Shown here: positions 50,690-63,159 of the stretch, in pieces | Layout of the letters: the number at the start of each line of letters is the position of its first letter | Position numbering within the stretch: the first letter of the stretch is position 1 | Origin: Vicugna pacos | Taxonomy: Eukaryota; Chordata; Mammalia; Artiodactyla; Camelidae | Reading direction: 5' to 3' | NCBI RefSeq assembly: GCF_048564905.1 | Contig: NW_027328739.1 | Coordinates: forward strand, 3,472,001-3,536,000 | Length of the DNA stretch: 64,000 nt | Translations under genes and position numbers: made by a program | The notes under the pieces: generated by a model | The model's database searches: none | What the model was told of the DNA's origin: nothing | The model's input: the letters and a program-made list of their open reading frames with translations, nothing else

Positions 50690-53600
50690 TTTTAGATTCC
50701 ACTTATGAGCCATCTCATATAGTATAATCCTTTCTCTTTCTGGCTTACTTCACTTAGACTGGTTTTCTCCAGGAGCATCCATGTTGCTGAAAATGGCGTT
50801 ATGCTGTCAGTTTATATGGCTGACTAGTATTCCATTGTATAAATATACCACCTCTTCTTTATGCAGTCAACTATCGATGGACATTTAGGCTTTTTCCATG
50901 TCTTGGCTATTGTAAATATTGCTGGCTAAGAACAATGGGGTGCAGGTGTCATTCTGAAATAGGGTTCCTTCAAGATTTATGCCCAGGAGTGGGATTCCTG
51001 TGTCATATGGTAAGTCTACTCCTAGGCTTTTGAAGTATCTCCATCCTGTTTTCCACACTGGCTGCACCGCACTGCATTGCCACCAGCAGCGAAGGACGGT
51101 ACCCTTTTCTCCACAGCCTCTCCAGCATTTGTCATTTGTGGATTCTTGAGTGATGGCCATTCTGACTCGTGTGAAGTGATACCTAACTGTAGTTTTGATT
51201 TGCAATTCTCTGGTAATCAGTGATATTAAGCATTTACTGATGTGCCTTTTGATCATTTGTATGTCTTCCTTGGAGAATCACTTGCTTAGGTTTTCTGCCC
51301 ATTTTTGGATTGGGTTTTTTATTTTGTTTTATTCAGTTGGATGATCTACTTGTATACTGTGAAGATCAAGCCTTTGTCGGTTTCATATGCAATTTTTTTT
51401 TCCCATTCCGTTGGTTGTCTTTTTGTTTTACTTCCAGTTTCGTTACTGTTCAGAAGCTTGTAAATTTCATTAAGTCTCTTTTGTTTTTTCTTGCTTTCAT
51501 TTCTTCTACGAGAAACTTTTTCAGACTTATGACAGATAATATTTTGCCTATATTTTCCTCAAGGAGGTTTATTGTATCTTGACTTATATTTAAGTCTTTG
51601 ATTCATTCTGATTATATTTTTGTGTTTTGTGTTCTAGCTTCATTGATTTACATGTTGCTGTCCAGTTTTCCGAACACCATTTGGTGAAGAGTCTGTGTCA
51701 ATTCCATTGTATTTTCTTGCCTCCTTTGTTGAAGATGTGTTGACCAAAAGTTTGTGGGTTTAATTCTGGGCTCTCTATTCTGTTCCATTGGCCTATATGT
51801 ATGATATACTACCGATACTGTGCTGTCATGTTGACTGTAGCTCTATAGTATTATCTGAATCATTAGCATAAAGAAATGTCACTGATATTTGAACCTTGAT
51901 TTGTAACCTTCTACCTTGCTGAATTCTTTGATCAGCTTTAGTAGTTTTTGTCTGCATCCTGTTGGGTTTTCTATATGTAGCAACATATTATCTGCATATA
52001 GTGAGACTTTTACCTCTTCCCTTCAAATTTGCATCCCTTTTACTTCTCTCTCTTCTTTGATTGCTATGGCTAGGAAATCCAAGACTATCTTGAGTTGGAG
52101 TGGTGATAGTGTGTGTCCTTGTCATATCCCAGATTTTAGTGCGAAGGTTTTAACTTTCTCACCGTTGAATATTATGCTAGCTGTTGGTTTGTTATCTATA
52201 ACTTTCATGATGCTGAGATATGTTCCCTCTATGCCCACTTTGGGGAGAGTTTTCATCATAAGTGGGTGTTGAATTTTTTCATATGATTTCCTGCATCTAT
52301 TGAGATGATCATGTGGTTTTGGTCCTTTCTCTTGTTGATGTGCTGTATTACATTGATTGATTTGCATATGTTGTACCACCCCTGTGTTCCTGGCATGATC
52401 CCCACTTGGTCATGATGTATAATCTTTTATCTGTGTTTGGATTCTATTTGCTACTATTTTGGTAAGGATTTTGGCATCTTTTTTCATCAGTGATATGGGC
52501 CTATAATTCTCTTGTTTGATAGTGTCTTTGCTTGTTGCGGTATCAGGGTGATTGTGGTTTCATAGAATGACTTTGGGAGTATTCCTTCCTTTTCAATCTT
52601 CTGGAAGATTTTGAGAAACACTGGTATGAGTTCTTCTTTGTATGTTTGGTAGAATTCCTCATCAATTCTGTCTGGTCCTGGACTGTTATTTGTTGGGATA
52701 TTTTATATTGCTAATTTGATTTCATTTCTAGTGCTCTGCTTCTTAAAGGGGTCAGATTATTCTTGATTCATTCTTGGTGGACAGTATGTTTCCAGAAAAT
52801 TCTCCATCTCCTCTAGGTTATCCAGTTTACATCCATAAATTTTTCATAATATTCTCGTATGATATTCTGTATTTCTATTTTATTTGTTGTAATTTCTCCA
52901 TTCTCCTATCTTATTTTGATAATTTGTGCTGTCTCTATTTTCTTCTTTTTGAGTTTGGCCAAAGGTTTTCCAGTTTTACTTACGTTTTTAGAAAACCAGC
53001 TTTTGGACAAATGATTTTTTTCTATGGTTTTTTCAATCTCAATTATATTTATTTCCAACCCAATATTTATGATTTCCTTCCTTCTGCTGCCTTTTGGGGT
53101 TTTTTGTTCTTCTTTTCCTAGTTCATTCTTCTGGTTGGTTAAATTGTTTATTTGTGATTGTTCTTCTTTTTTGAGGAAGGCCTGTATCGCTATAAACTCC
53201 CCTCTCAGCACTGCTTTTGCTGTGTCCCATAAATTTTGTGTGGTTTTGCTTTCATGTTCTTTTGTCTCAAGGTACTTTTTCATTTCAGCTTTGATTTCTT
53301 CATTGGCCCTTTGGTTTTTTAATAACATATTGTTTAATCTCCATGTTTTCCTTTTGTTCTCCTTTGTTTCTCTGTTGTTTTCTTGCTTCATGGTGCTGTG
53401 GTCAGAAAATATGTTTGAGGTAATTTCTATCTTCTTAAAATTACTGAGGTTTCTTTTATGACCAACTATATCATGAAACCTGGTAAATGTCACATGTGCA
53501 CTTGGATAGAATGTATATACTATTTTGTGGGGGGTGCAATGCTCTGAATACATCCACCAAGTGTAATATTTCTATTGTATTATTTAACTTCTGTGAAGCC

Positions 53601-54080
53601 TAATTTATTTTCTGTCTCTATGATCTGTCCAGTTATGTTAATGCTTTGTTGAAATTTCCGACTATGATTAGATACCCATCACTATCCCCCTTTATATCTG
53701 TTAGTAATTATTTTATATACTTAGGTGCTCCTCTATTTGGTGCATATGTATTAACGAGTGTGCTATCCTCATCTTGTATCACTCCTTCAATCATTATAAA
53801 ATGTCCTTCTTTATCTTTCTTTATGATCTTTGTTTTAATGACTCTTTTGTCAGAAACCAGTACTGCAACACCTGCCTTTTTGTCTTTTCCATTGTATGTA
53901 ATACCTTTTCCATCCTTTCTCTCTCAATCTATATGTGTACTTCTCTCTGAAGTGGGCCTCTGTATGCAGCATTTTGAAGGTTCTTGCTTTCTTATCCAGT
54001 CTGCCACACTGACTTTTGACTGGAGCATTCAGTCCATTAACATTTACAGTAATTGATGATATTTTTGTGTTTATTGCCAT
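50690..54080 (-). pseudogene. L1 ORF2 remnant, unit 2
   Basis: ORF2 remnant from the ATG at 54080 to the C-terminal region near 50690, about 3.39 kb where about 3.8 kb is usual. The endonuclease linker frame at 53553-52906 is open for 215 codons. Other parts are broken by stops and shifts. The internal gap lies near 51850, as in unit 1. Confidence 0.85.
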
Positions 54081-55709
54081 TTTGACCTTATCTTTGAGGT
54101 TGATTTCAGATTTCCTATTTGTTCATTTCATCTTCCTTTTATGGTTTGGTCATTTTTCTTTGAAATATCATAAAATTTATTTAGTTTAGTGACACCCTGA
54201 TAAGTTTTTGTCTTGTTGTTACCCTTTTATATAAGTCTTTTTGACCATTACTAAAACTGCTTTTATTAAACTGATAGTAAAATGATCTCAAAACTTTCCT
54301 ACTGAGAACAAAAACATTTAAAAGGAAAGACCAAAAAAAAAATTCTCTATTTTCCTGCCTCCCTCTTCTTCTCTCAATGATTTGTATGTCTTTTTTTAAA
54401 ATTTTGTGTTTATTTTATTTATAATTCATGTGTTATTACATTTCCAGCTGTGAGATTCTAATTTCTGTAGCATCCTGCTACTTTTCTTTTTAGAGAAGAC
54501 CTTTCAATATTTCTTTTAGCATGGGTCTATTGTTGCTTAACTCTTGTATCATTTTATTGTCTGTTAAATCCTTTATGTCTCCTTCTAGTATAAAGTATAG
54601 CATTTCTGTTTAAATTATCCTAGGGTATATCATTTTTTTCATTCAAGTCTCTGAATATATCTTTCCACTTCCTTATGTCCTGTAGTGTTTGTGTAGTGAA
54701 ATCAGCTGGGAGCCTTATGGGGATTCCCATTTAATTCACTCTTTGCTATTCTCTTGCTTTCTTTAGGATCATTTCTTTATCCTTGAATCTGGCCATCTTT
54801 ATTATATATTTTTGTGTGAGTGTATTTTGGTTCTTCCTTTTTGGGACACTCTGAGCTTCCTGTATTTGGATGTTTTATTCCTTCTTAATATTTTGGAAGT
54901 TCTCAGTCATGATTTCTTCAAACAACTTTGCAATCCTCTTTGACCTTTCCTCCCCTTCTGGAACTTCTATCATGCCAATATTGGCCTGCTTTCTATTATC
55001 ACATAGGTCCCTTATGCTTTTTTTATTTGTTTCTCATTGTTTCTCTTGTAGCTCTTCTGATATTGTGCTTTCTATTTTACTGTCTTCTAAGTCACTAATT
55101 CATTCCTCTGCACTATATAGTCAGCTTTGTGATGCCTTTAGATTTTACCTTATCTCATTCAATGAGTTTACCTATTCTACTCGGTTCTTCTTTATAGCTT
55201 CCATTTCATTTTTGACAAATTTTATATCTCTAAACATGATCTTTTATTTCCTTCAGTAATTTGATCACTCCTTTTTTAAAATCTTGATCTAGTAGGCTAT
55301 CAATGTCAATTACACTGATCATCCTTTCAATGGATTTCTCTTGTTCTTTTAATTGGGAATGGTTTTTCTGCTTGTCCATCTTTCCCCTACGTCTGTGGCA
55401 CTGTGGTTTATTTCGTATTAGTTATCTACTGTGTTTCCTTGTGTCTATGTTGTAATACAACTTAGAAAAGAGAAAAAAGAGAAAGAGAGACAAAGAATTT
55501 TAAAGAAGTGGGAAATAAATGTTTGAAGACATTGTATTATGCATAATACAAGAGAAAGTTGAAAAACAATAATAATAAATATATTTTTAAAATATTTCAA
55601 TGGGATGAAAATTAGGGTATGTATAATTGCCTAAGAAGTAAAAATTTTAGGGTAACAGAAAATGGAACATGTAACAACAGATTAAAAACAGGGTGTCTGT
55701 GTCCTCCTG

Positions 55710-56955
55710 GAGACTGTGTACATTTAATGTGAAGTCTTTCTGTATTCATCCTATTTTGGAAGCTCATCTTCCAGTTTTCAGAGGCACTCCACTGGATCCC
55801 TCAATTGTGCTGCTCCCAGTGCCTGTCGGCAAGCAGATCGCTCCTACCCCAAACACTGCATTTGGAGCAGATCTGTTTACCCTGGGCTGGCTTGTCACTG
55901 CCCTGCCTGATGCTACAGTGTGATGTTGCAGCCTGACAAGGCAGGAGTGGGCATCATGCCCTCTCCTAGCACCATGGTCAGGAGCTGCATTCCAGCAGAA
56001 AATGTAGGGGTCCTCATGCCTCCTCAGGGTGCCAGTCACTCCACTGCTCTGTGCCATTCTATGGTCTGCATCGGGTTTGCCCACCAGAAATGGGCTCAGG
56101 GAAGACTGAGGAACAGCCCTGACCCTGGTCTGGCCCAAAATCCAGTTCCTTGTTTTTCTTGGTGAAGCAAGTTCTCTGAGGATCCAGGACAGAAGAATCC
56201 TATCTGTCTCAGGCTGTAGAGAAGTCTCCATCTGGCCCTTAAGTCTGCTAAGTCCTCAGACGTGGATGCAGATTTTGCCCCTGCTGCTGCCTGGGTGCAA
56301 AGCACCAGAGGGTATGGTGGCTGTGTCTGAGCCCCAGCTCTCTTCACCTAGAAACTTTTGTGGATTTTCAGAGATGGGAAATGCACCCTTCCACCCACAG
56401 GGCAAATCTGCCCTGTTGTTTTATGGAGGGCCCAGGATGTTCTGCCTTGTACACTCACAGTGATGGCACAAAGCCCCCTCCATTCCCCCGGATTGCCTCA
56501 GTGCAGCCATTCACAACTTCCACAAAGCTCGTGCAGCATGACCCTGCCCCCAGCTTCTTGGCTGCATCTTGGGCTGAGTGTCTGGGCCTGTTTAAGTTAG
56601 TTGTGTCAGTCAACTTATACTCTGTACAGATCCAAGCCTTGGAGGCTACCCCTCGTTTCTGCTGAACACTCAGTTGGAGAGAGGAGACCCAGTGAATGAT
56701 CGCCAGCCCATCTTTGCATCTCCCTCCCTGTGGGACCTGCCCCACTCTGTTTTGCCTTTTCTTCTTTCTTTCTTCCTTTTCTCCTAAAAGATTTTATGGA
56801 TCTTTACCTATTGAAGAGGACAATGTTCTGCCAGGGTTCTGTAGGTTCTCTGGTTAGCTGAGTGTGTCTGTGGATGTGAGTCTTGGTGCATTTGTGGGAA
56901 AGGGTGAGTATCGAGCATCCTTCTACCTCACCATCTTGGCCTTCACACCCAAAAA
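55710..56955 (-). promoter_or_regulatory. GC-rich L1 5' UTR (internal promoter region), unit 2
   Basis: Counterpart of 21120-22305. The CAAGATGG core at the 5' end is intact in this copy. The frames at 55764-56231 and 56266-56665 are not supported as genes. Confidence 0.7.
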
Positions 56956-59900
56956 TTCTCACTTTATGGTGGAAGATAAACACAGCCTTGAAATAGATGG
57001 AAGATATACTTCATAGAAATGATAAGATAGTGCAAATTGCAATGCTCAACTCATACAAAATACGTTGCAAAATAAGGGCCACAGTGAAAGATATATATGA
57101 GATTATATAGTGAAAAAGTATCTATATTAAAATAGGGTATTATACTCATTAATTTATGTATGGACCCAACACCATAGATACTAATTATATAAAGAAATAT
57201 TAGTAGACATGAAGGAATTAATTGATTATAAAACAATAATTGTAGAAGAATATAACACCTCACTATTCTGATAGCCAGATCATCTGGAAAGAATATCTGT
57301 AAGGAAATAGAGTTCTTAATAATATATCAGATAATTTGAACCTAACTGGGTTATTGGACACTGCATCAGAAAAGCAGAACACATAAACTTTTCAAGTGTG
57401 CACAGGATGTTATCTAAGTAATTAACCACAAATTATGCCATGAAAAGTGCCTCAGGATCTTTAAGCAAATATAGATTACAGCAAGTATTTTTCCAAACAC
57501 ATAAGTATGAAACAATGCCTCAACTATAGAAAGAACAGGAAAAGCACAAACATGTGATTAAACCAAGTCCTTTAAAAAAAAAAAACATGAAACAAGGTCA
57601 ATGATGAAATCACAGTGGTAATAAAATCATACCTAGAGACAAATTACAATGAAAACACAGATTCACAAAATGTATGGGATGCAGCAAAGACAAATCTATG
57701 AGGGAAGTATAGGACATTTAAGGCCTTCTACATGGATGCAGAAACATCTCACACAAAGAACCAAACATACCACCCAAATTAACTAGAAATAAGAACAAGC
57801 AAATTCCAAAGACATTAGAATGAGAAATCTTTAATTAGTAGGTTGAAAATAAGTGAAATAAAAATCAAAATATAAGTTGAAAGTCCTATAATCACGGGCT
57901 AGATTTTCTTAAAAATATTAGCACACTGGTGAGCATTTAGCCAGGCTTATCAAGAAATACACAGAGTGGACCCAAACAAAATAAAAAATGAAACAGTAGA
58001 CATAACATCTTTTATTACAGAAATACAAACAAAGATTATGAAAGCACTATGAGCAGTTACATGACAACCAATTTGACAACCTAAAAGTAATGGACACATT
58101 TCTAAATACATGCAGCCTACCAACACTGAATAAAGAGAAAACAGAAAACTTGAAAGAGCAATCAGTATAAGTTAAATATAATGTATAATTTTGAAAACAC
58201 CGCTTGAACAAAATGCCTGGATGCCTTCACAAAAACCTCTTTCCCCCCAACAGTTTCAAAAAATGAAGGAGGAAGGAAAATTCCCAAAATTACTCTATGA
58301 GGCCACCATTACACTGATAACAAAACCAAAGACACTAACAAAAAAATAAAAGAAAATGAATATCCAATATTCTTGTTTAATATACATTCAAAAATCCTCA
58401 AAAGAACATCAACAAATTAATCCAACAATACATAGAAAGGATTATACCTGATGATCAGTTGGATTCCTTCCAGAGTTACAAGGATGGTTCAACATACACA
58501 AGTCAATCAGCATGACACATATCTAATAAAGGAAGGACAAAATTCACAGGACCATGTCAATACGCACAGAAAATGGATTTGTCAAAAATCAACATACATT
58601 CATGAACAGAAATCTCATGAAAGTGTGTATAATGGGAACATCCCTCAGCATAGTAAAGGCCATTAATAACAATTTATAATACTCAGGGGGAAAAGCTTAA
58701 TGCCTTCTGGGTAAATTCGGGAACAAGACAAGGACTCCTACTCTCAAAACTTCTGTAACTTAGTAATACAATAAACGAAAAGGAAAAGAAAAAGAAGTAT
58801 AAGAAACACAAAATGGAAAGAAAGAAGCAAAATTGTCACCAGTAATGATGGAATAACAATCTACACAGAGAGTCCTAAGGGCTCCACACTAACTGTTAAG
58901 AATAACAAATAATTTCAGCTAAGGAGCAGGGTACAAGATTAATGTAAAGAGGTCTGTTGCATTTCTACACATTAATCATGAGATACCTTAAAATGGACAT
59001 TGAAAGCAATTCTATTTATAATCTTATTCCCTGGAATATCTTGGAATAAATGTAACCACTTATGTGAAAGATCTACACACTAAAAATTATAAAACATTGA
59101 CAAAGTATTTAAAAATGATTCAAAGAAATGGAAAGATATCTTGTGGTCTTGGATTGAAAGAGTTCACATTGTTAACGTGGCCGTACTACACAAAGAAACT
59201 TTCACATTTAGTACAATAAATGTTACGAAGTTGTAGAATTTTCCAAAGCAGAAAAAAATCACTCTAAGTTTTACATGAAAACTTTAAAAATTGCCAAAAT
59301 GATCTTGAGAATAAACAACAAATGTGGAGATATAACCCTCCCAGATACCTTACTATACTACAAACCTACAGTAGTAAAAACAGCATGGCATTGGCACAAA
59401 GATATAATCAATAAAAACAGAGAGCCTAGAAACATTTCCACACACCTATGAGCAATGAATCTATGATAAAAAAGGCAAAAGTACACAATGGAGAAAAGAC
59501 AGCCTCATCAGTGTGTGGTGTTGGGAAAGCTGGAAATCTACATGTAAAACAGCGAAATGAGAGCATTCCCTGACATCATATACAAAAATAAACTACAAGT
59601 GTATTAACGACTTAAATGTAAGACCTGATACTATAAAACTGCTAGAAGTGAATATAAGTGATACACTATTTTTTATATATCATAGGAATATTTTCTTATA
59701 TCAGTCTCCTAAGGCAAAAGAAATAAAAGCAAAAATAAGCAAATGAGACCTAAACAAACTTGAAAACTTCTGCACAGCTAAGGACACAATCAATGAAATG
59801 AAAACACTGCCTGTGTAATTGGAGAATATATTGGCAAACAATGCAATGACCAGGGTTTAATAGATGTAGGTTAATATATGTAACATGGATTTAGGTTATA

Positions 59901-60621
59901 CAACTCAATTTGAAAAGCAAAATTCCAATCAAAAACAAGAGCAGAGCAACTGAGTTAATATTTTTCCAAAGAAAACTTACAGATGAGTAATGGTCATGTG
60001 ATAAAAATGCTCAATATAACTAATTATTAGATCATTGCAAATCAAAACCACAATGAGGTATCACTTCACACTGTTCAAAAGGCCATTATCAAAATGTCTA
60101 TGAATGGAAAGTGTTCGAGATGATGTGGAGGAAAGAAATCTCTTGTACACACTTGGCAGGAATGTAAATTGGTACAGTTTCTATGGAAAACAGTATTCGG
60201 ATTTCTTTAAAAACTAAAACAGAACTACCATATGAAACAGTAATACCTCTCCTAGGAAAAATCTGGGGAAAACCCCCTAAATTGAGAAGAACCAATGTTC
60301 ACAACAGCACTGTATTTAACATGCAAGACTTAGAAGCAATCCAAGAGTCCACAGTAGAGTATGGACTTAAAGATATGATGATTTTATAAATAGGCAATGG
60401 AATAATACTCACCCATGAAAAGCTATAACACATTGATATTTCAGCATCCTGAATGGACCTAGTAAATATTGTGCTTAGTGAGGAAACTTAGACAAAGACA
60501 AAAGTATATAATATAATTTATGTGTGGAAACTTAAGAATAACAAATATCTATGTACATCTATCTATAGCTATCTATTGATAGATGAGAGATAAATAGAAG
60601 GATAGATACATAGGCACATGG

Positions 60622-60665
<44 letters not shown>

Positions 60666-61030
60666 CAGACACATAGATAGATTGATTGATTGATAGAGAC
60701 GTGGCAGAAAGATAGAGAAATTAGATAGACAAGACTGAAACAGAATGAAAGATATGGAAAAAAATTTATGTTTACCAAAGTGGAAGGGAAGGACAATTTT
60801 ATGGTACGATATTGAGAGATATAATGTTGTGTACATAAAGGAGAGAAGCAACAAGGATAATCTGTATAGATCAGAGAATTATACACAATAACTTAAAATA
60901 ATTTAATGTTAAAAGTATTGTAATAATTTATAATGCAGTATAATCCATAAAGTGGTTGGAATCTCTATGCTGTACATCTGAAACTACACAATATAGTATA
61001 TCTACTGTACTTCAATTAAAAATAAATCAT
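56956..61030 (+). mobile_element. Plus-strand L1, ORF2 and 3' end, unit 2
   Basis: Counterpart of 22306-26340, ending ACTTCAATTAAAAATAAAT at about 61027. Decayed. Its 3' UTR GATA run is longer than in unit 1. Confidence 0.88.
60622..60693 (+). repeat. GATA microsatellite, expanded, unit 2
   Basis: About eleven uninterrupted GATA units, followed by GACA and GATT variants, in the same L1 3' UTR position as 25972-26009. Confidence 0.85.
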
Positions 61031-63050
61031 CTCATGTATAATTTAGTCCTTTATCTTCTGATAGCAGCTTCCTTTAATATTGATTTATTTTTACTCTTTA
61101 TCTTTTATGATTACTGTCTCAAATTATTTCTTTTACTCTAGTGTACATTACCAGAATGACGTATATATATTTATTGCCCCTGAATTCCTATTTTATCTCT
61201 TTAATTATTTTACTATAGTAGATTTTAAGAACATAACCAAAGAAACAGTTGCAAATTTCTCATGGTGTCTGCTTAGCATTTTGTTCAATGTTATGCAAAT
61301 TTTTGCCATTTTATATTCCTTAGAATACCTCTTTTCTGCACCCCGTGTAAGGTGTCTCAGTTTTGTTTTTTTCATCTCATTCAGGTTTTGTTTTTCTGGT
61401 AAAGTCTTTATTTTCACTTTATATCTAAGTGAAAACTGTGCAATGTAGAGTACCCTTGGGAGAGAGATTCCTTACTTCAGTAGTTTGAAAATGCCATTTA
61501 ATTTACCCTTGGCCTATGTTTTCTGCTGAGAAATCTGCTGAAAATCTAATGGGGGTTCCTTTGTAGATTATCATAACATTTTTTGGCTGCCTTTAAAATT
61601 TTACTCTGTCATTGACTAGCCAATTTGCATGTGACGTATCTTGAAGGAGGTCTCTTTGACTTAAAGTTATTGGTGTTTTGTTGGCTCACAGACTTGTATA
61701 TCAGTTCCTTACACAGGTTCGGTAAGTTATCAACTATTACTTCTATAAATAAAGCATCAGCTACCTTCTAAATTTCTTCTCCCTCCAGGATTTCACTCTA
61801 GAGTGCATTTCCTGAAAAAATCTGAATGGCTATTGTAGAATTTCCTCACTTTTTAATATCTTGTATCTCTGCGCTCCTCTATCATTTCTAGTTTTGTATT
61901 GGTGAGTTTGCTAATCTCTCTTCCACAAAAGCAGTCTGCTCCCAGTGCTTTCTGCTGCATTCTTCATCTCAGTAATTAAGTTCATCTGGTCCTCCAATAA
62001 CGTTTGGATATTTTTTAGTTCCAGTCTCTTTGGTAATGTATTCCTTATCAGCATTTAATTTATTCCTAAGCTCACTAAACTGCTATCTGAGTTTTGTTTT
62101 TTTGTATTGAGTTTCTGTATGACAACTATTTGGATTCTCTATTAATTATATGGCAATATACCATGACTTTAAGTTTGTTTGCTGCAGGGTTGACATTGTG
62201 TGTGTGTGTGCGTGTGCTTATTCATGTGTGTCTGTGTCTGTTTTGGTGTCTGTGTCTGTGTATCTGTGTGTGTGCGTGCACAATAATGTTACTGTGATTG
62301 GTCATGATCTTGGTAAATTATTGCTCTCATGACACTAAATAACAGATTGGGAGTTGGAGCCCTTGCTTTTGTTTTCTGGTTGTTTGCAATATTGCACAAT
62401 TTTTGATTTTACTTACCTGAGCTACCTCTGATAATATTTCAAAATGGCACTTTCCAGTCGCTACTGTCTGGATAAAACTTGTGCTTTCATTGTCACTTCT
62501 TAGAGTTCTCTGGTAGATAATGCCACTGTTGTCACTGGTATGGTGAACCCTTCCTTTCATCTGATATCACTTGGGACTTAGTTTACAAATTGAAGAAATG
62601 TGTTAAGACAGGTGGGTATTTGGAATCAGGCAAGTGCCTTTCCCATGTCCGGTTTTGCAAGGTAACTTGTCTCCACCAATGTGAATGGGGAGTTAGGACA
62701 GTTTCATGAATGTTTGAGTGTCTGAAGAATGGAATTTCTGTCTCCATTGTGGCTCCCTCCAAGTTACCTGTGACCATGATTGCTGGTGCAGTTGGAGGCC
62801 GAAGCTGTGTGAACCACTGAGACCCTGTTTCTACTGGGTTCTCTGAGCCTGTGGGCTCAAACAACCTAGTCAGTTGGCCTTGGTTGTAGGCAGCAAATCT
62901 GCTCTTCCTTCAGTTGAGTCTCCTTTATGTGTTTTAGCACACCAAACTTCAGCTTTACACATGTGTACTGGAGTATTGTTTAGTGTTGTAGTTATTTTTG
63001 TTGAGATGTGAACGTTTTACTGACTGTAGATTTTAGGGGAGAGACAAAAA
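61031..63050 (-). mobile_element. Antisense L1 5' UTR/ORF1 region, unit 2
   Basis: Counterpart of 26341-28330, including the TG repeat and the block GGCACTTTCCAGTCGCTACT. Degraded. Confidence 0.65.
62197..62280 (+). repeat. TG/GTGTCT microsatellite, unit 2
   Basis: Counterpart of 27508-27606, shorter and with more GTGTCT interruptions. Confidence 0.8.
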
Positions 63051-63159
63051 TAGTTTAAACTTATGTCACTTTTGTCAAAGTATATACTTATTCATTTAAA
63101 AGCTTAAATTCTAATTAGGACATTATAAGAACATTAAAGAAAGTGAACAAATCACCTCC

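Larger units (their letters stand above)
50362..56955 (-). mobile_element. Full-length minus-strand L1, inactive, unit 2
   Basis: Counterpart of 15716-22305. The 5' end reads GGCCAAGATGGTGAGGTAGA on the minus strand, a well-kept YY1-type L1 start. ORF2 starts at 54080 (MAINTKISSITVNVNGLNAP) and a 215-codon open frame at 53553-52906 still covers the endonuclease end and linker. The same ORF2 deletion is present near 51850. Confidence 0.9.

Noticed and set aside
53024-53461. 145-codon plus-strand open frame
   Set aside because: It is the antisense shadow of the L1 ORF2 linker frame at 53553-52906.
55693-56745. Open frames up to 155 codons in the unit 2 GC-rich block
   Set aside because: Same L1 5' UTR context as unit 1; frames are not conserved between the two copies.
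60569-60886. Two overlapping Ser/Tyr/Ile-rich minus-strand frames
   Set aside because: Microsatellite translation, not a gene.
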